A stretch of 64,000 nt of DNA from Leptasterias polaris (Eukaryota > Echinodermata > Asteroidea > Forcipulatida > Asteriidae), in contig JAZGTN010000089.1 of the NCBI GenBank assembly GCA_037783415.1, forward strand, positions 4,526,001-4,590,000, written 5' to 3'. The notes under the pieces were generated by a model. It did no database searches, was not told the origin of the DNA, and worked only from the letters and a program-made list of their open reading frames with translations. Below are positions 47,101 through 59,100 of the stretch, in pieces (within the stretch, counting starts at the first letter, position 1; each line of letters opens with the position of its first letter). The position numbers were made by a program, and so were the translations under genes.

Positions 47101-50100
47101 AGGTCTGAAAATGATTTCAAGGAGTTTTTGGGAACAGTATCCTAGCAGCTAACAAAAAGTTCTTGTACCCAGAGAAATTGTTTCCAAATAATTAATTTCC
47201 AAACTATATTTCTAAACTTTGGGCAAACTCAAACCATCTGGATGCAGACTGTGGAGGAGACACATAAACTTGGATAATAATACCAAAACTTATAAAGTGC
47301 CCTAATCATGCAGGCATGCTTTAAGGCGCTGAACACAGTAAAACGAAAAATGACACTAGTCAAAGCAGGAACAAGCTCTTGAGGCAAAGCAACGACAAAA
47401 GCTAAACACAGGAGAAGCTGGAAGGAGTGTGCTACGGACTTACAGGCAACAAGGCCTAAAGAAGACAGGTGAGATGAGGGAAGTTTCTAAACTTAATATT
47501 TATCCGTGATGCAAATTATTTGTGCCATGTCGTGGCCGAGCGATTTATAACACTGGACTCAAGCTCTGGTGTTTCTGAGTGTGGATTCGGGTCCCGGCAC
47601 TTGTGTCCTTGAGCAAGATACTAAAATATCTTGCTCAAGGACACAATTGCTTTGTCCTTCGGATGGGACATTAAGCTGTACTGTACGGTCCACTGTACTG
47701 GGATTGGTAGTGCACGTAAAAGAACCCAGGGGTCGATTTCACCAAACTCTTCCTAACTTAGGACTAGTCCTAGGCAATGCTAAGAGATAGGACTAGTCCT
47801 AAGTTAGGAAGAGTTTGGTGAAATCTACCCCAGAACACTTATCATGGAAGAGTAAGGGTTAAACTCGGTGTTTCTGATTCACATAACAAGCACCCTTGTT
47901 TTCTGCCTTCCTCAGGCTTGCGAGCTACAGCGATCAAGTTCACTTTTGAGGCATCCTTGGTTTCATTACCAGAAATATAAAATAATAATAATTACACTTA
48001 TTGGATTGCTTGCAGTACCAGCTGCTAAATACAGAATTTCAGCTGGCCTCTTGTCACCAGGAACACACAGTGGTCTAGTGGTCGAGTAACTGCTTTTGAA
48101 TGTACATTGTAGGGGTCGTGGGTTCGAATCCCACCCAAATTTTTATTTTTATTTCTTTCAGAACTCAGGGAAGCACAGGGTATACAGTGTTTATCACACA
48201 TCGGTATAGACCATGTTACCTTTGTTTACAGAAATAGTGACCTTGTACATTCTATGTATTTCCTGACGGGCAAGATACTACACAGGCCATATGGGAAAAT
48301 TTAAATTTGTTGTCATAATTTTCACATAAATTCAAGAGTTACAAAAGTAACAGCTGTACATCTTATGAGATGTCCTCCCTTTCTTCATATCAAAAGTTGA
48401 GAAAAATCAGACAGTGCAATCTCCATAAAACACAAAATTTATTGTATTTCCATTGAGCTGCGTACAAACTGTGCCTGCAGGAAGTCCAGGCTCTGTGGCT
48501 CTTTTGTTAATATGTGATGTCACAGGTCACATGGTCTATAGTATTAAAAAAGTTACTAATTTGTTATCCTTGATGCAAATCATTAATAAACTTATCAATG
48601 ATTTTTTGTTATTTTTTTTTTACAAATTAAAACTTTAACAAATTCAGATTTCAGAATAATACCTTGGTCTCATCTTTCTGGGCAGCATGTGGAATGATAA
48701 TCGGCGCTTCTAGATTGTTGTGGATGATGTTGCCACGGTTACCCAGAGTGAAGACGGTGGAGCGGTTTTTGAGAGACGGTTTGGAGAAAAATCGTGAGAA
48801 ACGTTAAGGAAATTTAAAAAAAGGTAACACGTAAATATGATAATACCACAATACACTTATTTTGATAATACTTGAGCACTTAAAATAGGTGCTACTTGAG
48901 CTGGCCGATAATTAGAGATAAGTAGAGATGACACAACAGAAGATGAAATACACATCTTTTATACTTTGCTAGACAGGAATTTTATGAAGTACTCTGGGCT
49001 GATGTTATAAAAGAAGGAGTTCCAAAAGAGAAGTGAAAGAAACCTGGATCGGACCACAGTGTACAAATATGTCACATAGGGCTAACCAGAACAGCAGAGA
49101 ATAAACTAAGAATGAAACTAAGGACATTTCTATAGTAAAGTTAGTGAGGACAGACTAGGAGGTCATTTTTGTTCACTGATATGGTTTTGGGGGGGGGGGC
49201 AAGGAAAGGAATGGTGGGAATGGAATGTGTGGTCTGGGTGGTCAAAGGATGAGACAAAGGAGGACTGTGCCATGGAGGTATTGATGAGATTTACCAGGGA
49301 AGGGTGGCTAACTAATAACTGGGGACCCATGTGGAACAATGTAGTAAGATTAATACAGAGTCTTAGCTTACATTACTGTATTTATTTAAATTTAAAATAT
49401 GCAACAACAATAAAGGATATCTCTTTTGGCAGTGTCTTCAACTCCCATCAAATCCTCCTTGTCTGCAACCTCATCATACTGAAAGAAGAAGAAGATGAAA
49501 ACATCAATAATCCGAACATCGACCCAAACTTTTGATGACTCGTTCATCCGGCGAGTGAAAAAAAATAAGTTAAGGGAAACCCCTGTATTGTTCTCGGAAA
49601 TAAGTGCATGCCCAGAACTACATAAACAACGAAAATGTACTCTGTAATCTCTTTGTAGGCCAAGTTCACACACGGAGCATTTATTGACTAGGGGCACTAA
49701 AGGCCTATATTGATTGGTACCCAACCTATGTTTTTGATCCAATACCAGTTAATGTCGGCCCCTAGTAAACAAATGGTTGTTGTGTGAACTTGGCATGTGT
49801 TCTGAAATCTCCCATTGAGCAGCTTTTGCTTTTTGTCAAGGTAATGCTGATGTATTTAAGCAAAAACATAAAGAAAGATATACTCAAAGTAACATCTACT
49901 TGCTGAGAAAACAGCAAAAAACTCTCACAGCATTTTCAAACGAGCGTCAGATCCATCCACATTTAGTGAGGTGACAGCGGGTACCAACCACTTCTCCGGC
50001 CACAGCAATTGCGAACAGACACCAACCCTCAGAAATTTGAGAAAGGATTCCCTTTGAAGTAATGTGGTTTGAACATTAACCAAACCACATTACTTCAAAG

Positions 50101-53100
50101 GGAATGCTTTCTCAAATGGCTCATACTACCAACAGTTGCAGTCGCTTTTCACAAAGTAAGTTTTTACGGTCATTCATTTTTGGAGTACTTACCAATCTAT
50201 GAACCTTCCTTTAACCACATTAGTGAACCTTCAGAAGTATGCTTTTGAAAAACACTAGACTAGACTTGTAGGGTTACTACTGACCAAGTGTAAAATTGCT
50301 GGCAGAAATTGTTCCCTGGGTTCTATACTCATAAGACTTGAACCGTCTATAGATAGTTCCCAATAGACGCCATCTTTACGGGCAAATCGCATTTTGGCTT
50401 GCAGGCGCGTCAAGCGCTCAAATTATTAACGCAGCCGCGTCATTCACTAACCAATCATGCAATGAGTTTTGTGAAATGTGCGCGTGATGCACGCCGTTCT
50501 CACGCGTAACGCATGACTGTGTGTTCCAAATTGCCCGTAAAGATGGCCGACTTACGTCATACTGCAACCTATCTATACATGAGTTTTGGATGAGTCATCT
50601 TACCTGTAGTTTCATGAGTCTACTGATGTATCCTTTGAAGTACGAGTAGTACACTTTACTCATCGTGTCCACGTAGTCGTCACGTACCTCTTTGGCGATG
50701 TGCCGTTCATTGGATAACAAAAATTCAAAGAAAAACCTACAACAAATAAAGATAAGTGGTCCTCAGGTCTTGGAGAAGTGTTCTGTATCGACACTTTTCA
50801 TTACTAACCCCTGGTAAGGATGTGCTGAAAAAACAACCTGCTAATTGGCTCCAAAAAAGTGACCGCTTTGCGTGCACGCTTGTTAACACCGTAGGGTGTC
50901 ATGGCCGAGTGGTTTAGAGCATCGGATTCAAGTTCTGGTGGTTTAGTCATCGGGGTGTGGGTTCGAGTCCCGGTCATGACGCTTGTGTCCTTGAGCAAGA
51001 CACTTTGCTATAACTGCTTCTCTTCACCCAGGGGTATAAATGGGTACCTGCGAGGGTAGAGGTTGATATTGTGTTTGAAAAAGCCTTTGGAGCGCAACGG
51101 CAGCCCGGGCTGTATACTCCCCAGGGAGCTGAGAAAGATTAAAGGAATTTTATTAGCCCAATGACCAGAGCACTAATGTAAAGCGCATTGATGCGTTATT
51201 GTGAAATGAGCTATATAAGAACTAGTTATTATTATAAATGAAAAAGTTTTGAGTACTTGTAGGATGCTTAGTACGCGCGTGTCAAAATACGTGACTCCTT
51301 TTCAAATGAATCATGTTTTTACATGGTCCACCCTAAACTGCACACAAGATCAAAGAAGAGCGAGAGGGGACCAGTTGCTCTTTTACTTGATGCCTCTTTT
51401 GCGGGCTACCATACTTGAGCGCAGATATGTGCTATATAATGATACATTTTAGCTCACCAATACCACGGGTTATAAGTGAGCAGCGCGTGCTGGAAAAAAT
51501 GGCGCTGCGAGATTGATCAAAGGTCTGGAATTTGGGGGTTACAAGTCATTTTTTCCAAAACAAAGCGTATTTCTGAAATAAAGCGTAGGTGCATGCATGT
51601 GCATGCCACACAATGGACAGTCTGGGTGGATATAAACGTCAGCTTTCCGGCTGTCAGCAAAAAAATTGAGGAAAATCCAAAGTTGTTCAGGGCATCAAAA
51701 CACATCCGCTGTGAGTCTGTCCTAAATATATTTGTGGATAAACACATCATCCAACATGAAGTGGTTAACATGAGGCAGACAAAGTCTGTGTCAACTTTCT
51801 GTCATTTTTTTTTCTGCATCCCGTACAAAGGATTGCGTTGAAGAGTGCACAGTAACCCACCTGAATTTCAGCATGGTGTTCTGTTGTAGCTGGTAGTTCG
51901 TCATTGGTTTCTTCATTTGGTTCACCTTTTGTAGTAGAAACTCACGGATCTTTGCTATTGCCTAGGACGGAAATGCCACTCCAGTTTTATTTCAACTTCA
52001 CATTACACATTTATATCAAAATGCCTTGTGAAGGCCAAAGATAAGCAAAATTCAGTTAAATGATAACGCATTGGTTTTGGAGACAGTCCTATCCTTCAGT
52101 CTTCATTAAACACACCCACAATCAACCAATGGTCAGGTTTAAAAAAAACAGTTATATCATTATTTCTATTGGGGGAGGGGGGCATTTTTCGTCCATTGTT
52201 TTTTTTGTGTTATTAACCAATTGTACTTAGTCGTTTACTGCTATTGGTGATTTTATAATTATGGTTCCGTTTTAATGTGAGTATTGGTTAGCCTGCAATT
52301 TGCCGTTTTTTGACGGTTACTGGCTTCCGTTTTGAGCTTATTTTAAAGTTATCTTTGCTTTTTATACTTGCCTCTTTTTAATGAATTTTTAATTGATATG
52401 CGATGGTGTAATCCTTTGTGATTGCTTATAGACTTTTTAAAATTATTTGACTCATGTTTTAATTTTCATGTACCCTGCTTTGGACAAGTGTTTAACAATT
52501 TTGTGTCTTTTTTCGTTTTACCTTGTAAGATTTTTGATTATGTTTTACACTTGTTTTTGTCTTTATTCATGGATTTTCTTAGTGCTCTGTATTTTTCTAT
52601 TTCCTTTTTTTTTTTTTTTTTTACTGCCTGTACACAGGGCCCTTAAGGATAGCAGTTGTATTACTGATAAGGCTACCCGGTCTAAATAAATCAATAAATA
52701 AATAAAAATAAATATTGCTGCAAACGAAATAAGCAACAGTGTTTTTTGGAGGTCAACAAATGCCTGACATTGACAGTAATTCATATAGAAACATTTCTTG
52801 ACAGGATTGGTACTGGTATGAACTTTATAAAAAGTGAGCTTTCAGGTAAAAATTAATCAATTTCCTCTGGTAATCACAAATTCTGTTCTTTGTACTCTGA
52901 ACAATTTCGCTTCGGATAACTCAATAAAAAAACACGCAAAACTCTTTCGCAACACACAAATACAGGCTTATAAACTGGCATTTGAGTTTCTGTGTGTGTT
53001 GGTGGTGGTCATGTCAGCAGGTCACTAGTAGTGAGACACTAATTGTTTGCAGTTTTGTGACTGTGAAGACTTGCAAAAGTGTTCTATTTTCAATCCTGGT

Positions 53101-56100
53101 CGATCCCGGAAAGTGTGTTTACATTTGTTTCTTTCACAGATTGGGTCATAGTTCGGATTGGAATCGGTAGAGACAGTTAAATGGTTAACCGGGAACCACA
53201 AGTTTGTGGTTTAAGAAAATCAACGTAGATGTACAACCATATTGAAAATAATCCTGCAAGGGTAATAGGAAAAGAATGTTTAATCCTGAAGGGAACTGGT
53301 TTAAAGGATGTGGGTACAGACAACACTTTGAGGAGCAACCAAGATACCTTGAGTTTCAGCTTCTCTAAGATGTCCTGTACGTCCTTACATGAGATGGCCT
53401 CCTTAAAGGACTGCTCCTTGACGAAGCTTATCTTATGATTCAATTCATGGAGTTGCTCCAGGAACTGTCGCTCTGTGACAGCTGTGTCTAAGATGTGACT
53501 GGATGTGGACAAGAAGTACAAAATAAAAGTCTCATCGTAGGCTCAAGTCCTGCTCTAGTCAATTTTTCTTTGTTCAACCCAAGATTATCTTAAATTTACC
53601 CGGTCATTTTTACTTGTGGTTGATTACTTAATAATTGAATTGAAAAGTCGCATCCCCCTTAAGGTGATCCCTCTACTGCCACTTCCCAGGTTGTAGCGTA
53701 AACTTGGGTGTGATCCCTGGCTATACGGTAGTTACAGGTTGAATGGCTTCTGACTGTCACCCCCGAACAACGATATTGACAAAATAGGGAGACTGCCAGC
53801 ACTAGGGCTGGATAGCTTAGTCTGTAGTAAGCAGTGTCATGAAATTGGGCCCAGGCGAATTGAGTTAATTCATACATTTCAGCCAAAATGAACTCCAAAA
53901 TAAACTGCCACTCACCTGATCATGGATTCTTGGACTGCCATCTCATCAACAAACTGACTGAGTTGCCCACGGACGGCTTGTCTGTTTTTCAATTTGATGT
54001 TCATAGCGATCGATTGGTTCTGTAGCGTCTGGATCTCAGCGCTGAGGCTGCCCAGATCTGACTGGAATCCATTCAACATCTCCTCCATCCGCTGAAAGTC
54101 ACAGGTGAAAATCAATCAGTAATCAAATTAATAATGTGTTTATTATGCCCCATTTTCAAGCCAAAAAGGCCCTTCAAAGAGCCTTACTCAATTATTACCC
54201 TCCCTCGTTTATTGGGCCCCAAGTTGCCGGAAACCATCTCAACTCCTTAGGAGTATGCAGCGCCGGCAGCCAAATGGTATCACAGAGTGCTCTGTCCCTA
54301 AGCATTCCTGAGACCATCTCAACTCCTTAGGAGTAGGCAGTGCCGGCAGCCAAATGGTATCATAGAGTGCTCTGTCCCTAAGCATTCCTGAGACCATCTC
54401 AACTCCTTAGGAGTAGGCAGTGCCGGCAGCCAAATGGTATCATAGAGTGCTCTGTCCCTAAGCATTCCTGAGACCATCTCAACTCCTTAGGAGTAGGCAG
54501 TGCCGGCAGCCAAATGGGCGCACAGAGTGCTCTGGCCCTAAGCATTCCTGAGACCATCTCAACTCCTTAGGAGTAGGCAGTGCCGGCAGCCAAATGGTAT
54601 CATAGAGTGCTCTGTCCCTAAGCATTCCTGAGACCATCTCAACTCCTTAGGAGTAGGCAGTGCCGGCAGCCAAATGGTATCATAGAGTGCTCTGTCCCTA
54701 AGCATTCCTGAGACCATCTCAACTCCTTAGGAGTAGGCAGTGCCGGCAGCCAAATGGGCGCACAGAGTGCTCTGGCCCTAAGCATTCCTGAGACCATCTC
54801 AACTCCTTAGGAGTATGCAGTGCCGGCAGCCAAATGGGCGCACAGAGTGCTGTCCCAAAGCATTCCTGAGACCATCTCAACTCCTTAGGAGTAGGCAGTG
54901 CCGGCAGCCAAATGGTATCATAGAGTGCTCTGGCCCTAAGCATTCCTGAAACCATCTCAACTCCTTAGGAGTAGGCAGTGCCGGCAGCCAAATGGTATCA
55001 TAGAGTGCTCTGACCTTAAGCATTCCTGAGACCATCTCAACTCCTTAGGAGTAGGCAGTGCCGGCAGCCAAATGGTATCATAGAGTGCTCTGTCCCTAAG
55101 CATTCCTGAGACCATCTCAACTCCTTAGGAGTATGCAGCGCCGGCAGCCAAATGGTATCACAGAGTGCTCTGGCCCTAAGCATTCCTGAAACCATCTCAA
55201 CTCCTTAGGAGTAGGCAGTGCCGGCAGCCAAATGGTATCATAGAGTGCTCTGTCCCTAAGCATTCCTGAGACCATCTCAACTCCTTAGGAGTATGCAGCG
55301 CCGGCAGCCAAATGGTATCACAGAGTGCTCTGGCCCTAAGCATTCCTGAGACCATCTCAACTCCTAAGGAGTAGGCAGTGCCGGCAGCCAAATGGTATCA
55401 TAGAGTGCTCTGTCCCTAAGCATTCCTGAGACCATCTCAACTCCTTAGGAGTATGCAGCGCCGGCAGCCAAATGGTATCACAGAGTGCTCTGGCCCTAAG
55501 CATTCCTGAGACCATCTCGACTCCTAAGGAGTAGGCAGTGCCGGCAGCCAAATGGTATCACAGAGTGCTCTGGCCCTAAGCATTCCTGAGACCATCTCAA
55601 CTCCTTAGGAGTATGCAGCGCCGGCAGCCAAATGGGTGCACCAGTTGCTTATCATTCACATTAACAATCTCTACGCTCTAAGGAATTCACTAACTCCTGG
55701 GTGATGAGAAGCATTTACAGGTAAGTTTTCTGCCCAGGTGTCATGACTGGGATTCGAACCCACACTCTGTTTAACCCTCCTACTACATTTGAGGCACACA
55801 CACATGATTATGTATAGAGTAGAGCCATTGCCCAAGGTGCTTCAATGCGAGAGCTAAACTGCAGAAGCCACCAGCTGTGCTTAATTGCAACAAAATTTGG
55901 GCCACTGTTGGAAAAGACAAGGTTCTCAACCTTGGTAGATTTTTGCAGAGGCGAACTGTGGCACTGATTGATTACACATACAAAAATACAATGACAGGAA
56001 AGCGTGGCATGGTGACTTTCTTTTTGTTCTTAGCATATGGAAGCTTTTGAGGCATCTTGAAGTATAAACCTACATATATCGCAGCAAGGTTTAAGCCAGG

Positions 56101-59100
56101 ATTTGGTAAAAGGGTGTCAACATTTGCTGGACATAAAAAAACTGGGTGTCCAAATTGTTCACTTACAATACATTTACATGCTAATGACAGATAAAACAGG
56201 ATGTACAAATGTTAAACAGGGTGTCCAAAAGACACTCGATCACCCCTCTGGCTAACACTACGTATAGCAGGGTTAATAATAAATTATTACAATAATGGAT
56301 ATTATTTTGTCTTGTTCTGGATATCCTTTTGAACATAAGTCCACTGTTTTCTATGTTCCAATTTAAATATCAACTCATAATTGATTTTCTTTCGGTCTAC
56401 AGCTTGAAAGGTTCTTACCTCAAGTATTGTGTCACACGCTGATATCTGGTTGTGCAAGCTAGCGATGTTTTGGCTCTCCTTAATATCTGTGCAGATCAGT
56501 TAAGAGTTTAATCATCAAGTGTAAAGCATCAACAACCAATTCAAACGCCACAAGTTTCAAACACCTAGTATCCACTATCTATCCACTGTCATCAACCAAT
56601 GTTAATTTCTACTCTATCCACAAAAATCCACACATCCACTTACTTTCAATGAAAAGAATAACTATTCTAATGCAAATCATTCTAAAACTCCACCCTTAGG
56701 CTTTTATGGATGTAACATTCTCAGTAGGACGTATCGTACTTTATCCACACAATCATTCCACGCACATCCACTCATTTTCATATTAAAGTAGTTGAAGTCA
56801 ACAAGGATACAGTCTTGTATCGAGGCATTTTCCACTGTCTGGAGCTCGGCTTCAATCTGCTTGGAATACTGACGAAGATCCACTCCCTGCAAACAAACAC
56901 ACAATAACTCAAATCTGGACAGAAACAATTCAGAAAGTGTTCAACTAATATTTGTCTAACTTTGCTTTTTGACACATCATAACCACAGTGGATAACATCC
57001 CGAAATACTTAATATTATTAACTATCTATAGCCATCAATAGCTACCGAAAATGGACAGGGGATGTTACTGCACAGGAATGCAGGGTTTCGCCTTTAACTT
57101 TTTCAGGGAAAAACTTTGGATAAGGCGCATAAAGACCACTCAGCCCCATGGTTTGAATATCCAAGAAGGAAATGACTAATAACCTTTTGTTTTTGCCTTC
57201 TCCTTTTCCCACACAGTTATCCACTTTATTAGTCTGCCCTTCATTGTATTAACTAATTATTTACCTCTCTTCTAACCTTCCATTTTGTCCTTTGTGTTCC
57301 CAACTTCTTGTGGTCAAGCTATCCCCTTCCCTTCATAACCCCCCCCCCCCCCCTGTCTTCATAATCCCTGCTTACAAGTACCCCCTGCCTTCTCTGAATG
57401 CTTTCTGCTTTTCTCCCTCCACTCTCTCTATTCATGTATTTCCACTTGACTACTCTTGCAACTCTTGTCTGCTTGTATGTGTGTTGTGTGTTGTGTGTTG
57501 TCATTTAGCCTTTGAGAAAGACTCTGCTAGGGTCGAAACATCAGGCCACTAACTTATTTTTTGCATTTAACTTTTTCAGTGACAAGCCAGTTGGACCAGT
57601 TCACCTGCTGTTTTACTAGTCCGCCAATCTTGTCACTGGTGTGGCCTTGAACAGTAATGGTTCTTCAAGTTTTTGATATGCCTAAATCTCACCCACAATG
57701 TACTAATCTTATAATCGTGAAGAGGAGCAAATTTATGTAATCCGAGTTCATTCTTGTAAATTTATGGAGAGTCTGCAGTCAAGTCCCAATGAATTTAACT
57801 GCTTTTGTATTTTGGAATGGACAGCAAACCACCCTTTTTGGACAGTTGTTTTATGTTTGACTCGAATGAACAATGCCGTTGGACAGTATGACCAAGACTC
57901 CTATGCAGTAGGACCAAGACTCCTATGCAGTGGGACCAAGACTCCTATGCAGTAGGACCAAGACTCCTATGCAGTAGGACCAAGACTCCAATGCAGTAGG
58001 ACCAAGACTCCTATGCAGTAGGACCAAGACTCCTATGCAGTAGGACCAAGACTCCTATGCAGTAGGACCAAGACTCCTATGCAATAGGACCAAGACTCCT
58101 ATGCAGTAGTACCAAGACTCCTATGCAGTAGGACCAAGACTCCTATGCAGTAGGACCAAGACTCCTATGCAGTGGGACCAAGACTCCTATGCAGTAGGAC
58201 CAAGACTCCGAAGAACTCCAGAGTCCTATTGGTACCATTTATGGGGGCTAAGCTTGGAGTAGGAAGAACTCTACTTACCGATTCAAGAGCTGCTTTGACA
58301 ACATCATCTTCTAGATTTTGTTGAATGTGAATGTCTACCTCATCCAGGATGAACTCATCTGATGTTAGATCTAGAACACCAAGATTCAACTCGGGAAGAT
58401 CCAAGCTCTATAGTAGACATGCAATGAACAAGAAAACAAAACACACCATGCCTGATTAGTGCGCTATCATTCAAACAAGAGTAAACATCACTGCCATTGT
58501 TGTCCTCCAAAAATTGATTTACTTTCTAACCCAAAGAAAACCAAAATCAAGGACTTACTTTACAGAATCTATGCTCTCCCAATGAATGTTTTAGACTTTT
58601 TTTGGCGATGCCCCCATTGGTTTTGTATTTGAAAGTGAAATGAAGTGAGGGCATCCTCCCTATGTCAAAACACTTGGATCTCTTTTGTTAATAAAAGTCC
58701 TTGGTTTCAACACCACCCCCTTTTTTAGACTCCCACCATCACATCAGTCCCACCAAAAATGCTGCATCTTGTGTACATACTATACGGACAGGAGATGTAG
58801 TAATTATTTGTATTATTATTTTTTTTGCGTCACCTGTTTGTCTGTGACTCTTGTCTCCAGGTTTGTTGTTTGTCTGTCTAGGCTGTGTTCTTCAAACCTC
58901 GGCTTAATCTGACAGCCTCATACTCTCTCAGAACTTTGGTCTACATAGATTAACTCTTCCCCATATCTTCTGTGTTAATTTTGTTTATCTATTGTTTTTT
59001 CTGTATTGTTATACTAGGCCTATTTTGAGAAGAGAGTAGTAGTATAGTAAGAATTTATTAGAAATACAAATTACAGCCTTTGCCAAATCAGCACGGTCAA

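Noticed and set aside
50898..50980. Functional tRNA-Leu gene
   Set aside because: It folds well, but it continues into a SINE body with several relatives and has weak anticodon-stem pairs. It is the SINE head.
51476..51841. 121-codon plus-strand frame
   Set aside because: No known domain, no flanking splice or promoter evidence, and it lies antisense in a VPS52 intron.
53341..53347. Third U12 donor (GTATCTT) after VPS52 exon 6
   Set aside because: One mismatch from the U12 consensus, but the acceptor side lacks a CCTTAAC-like branch site, so U2-type splicing is more likely.
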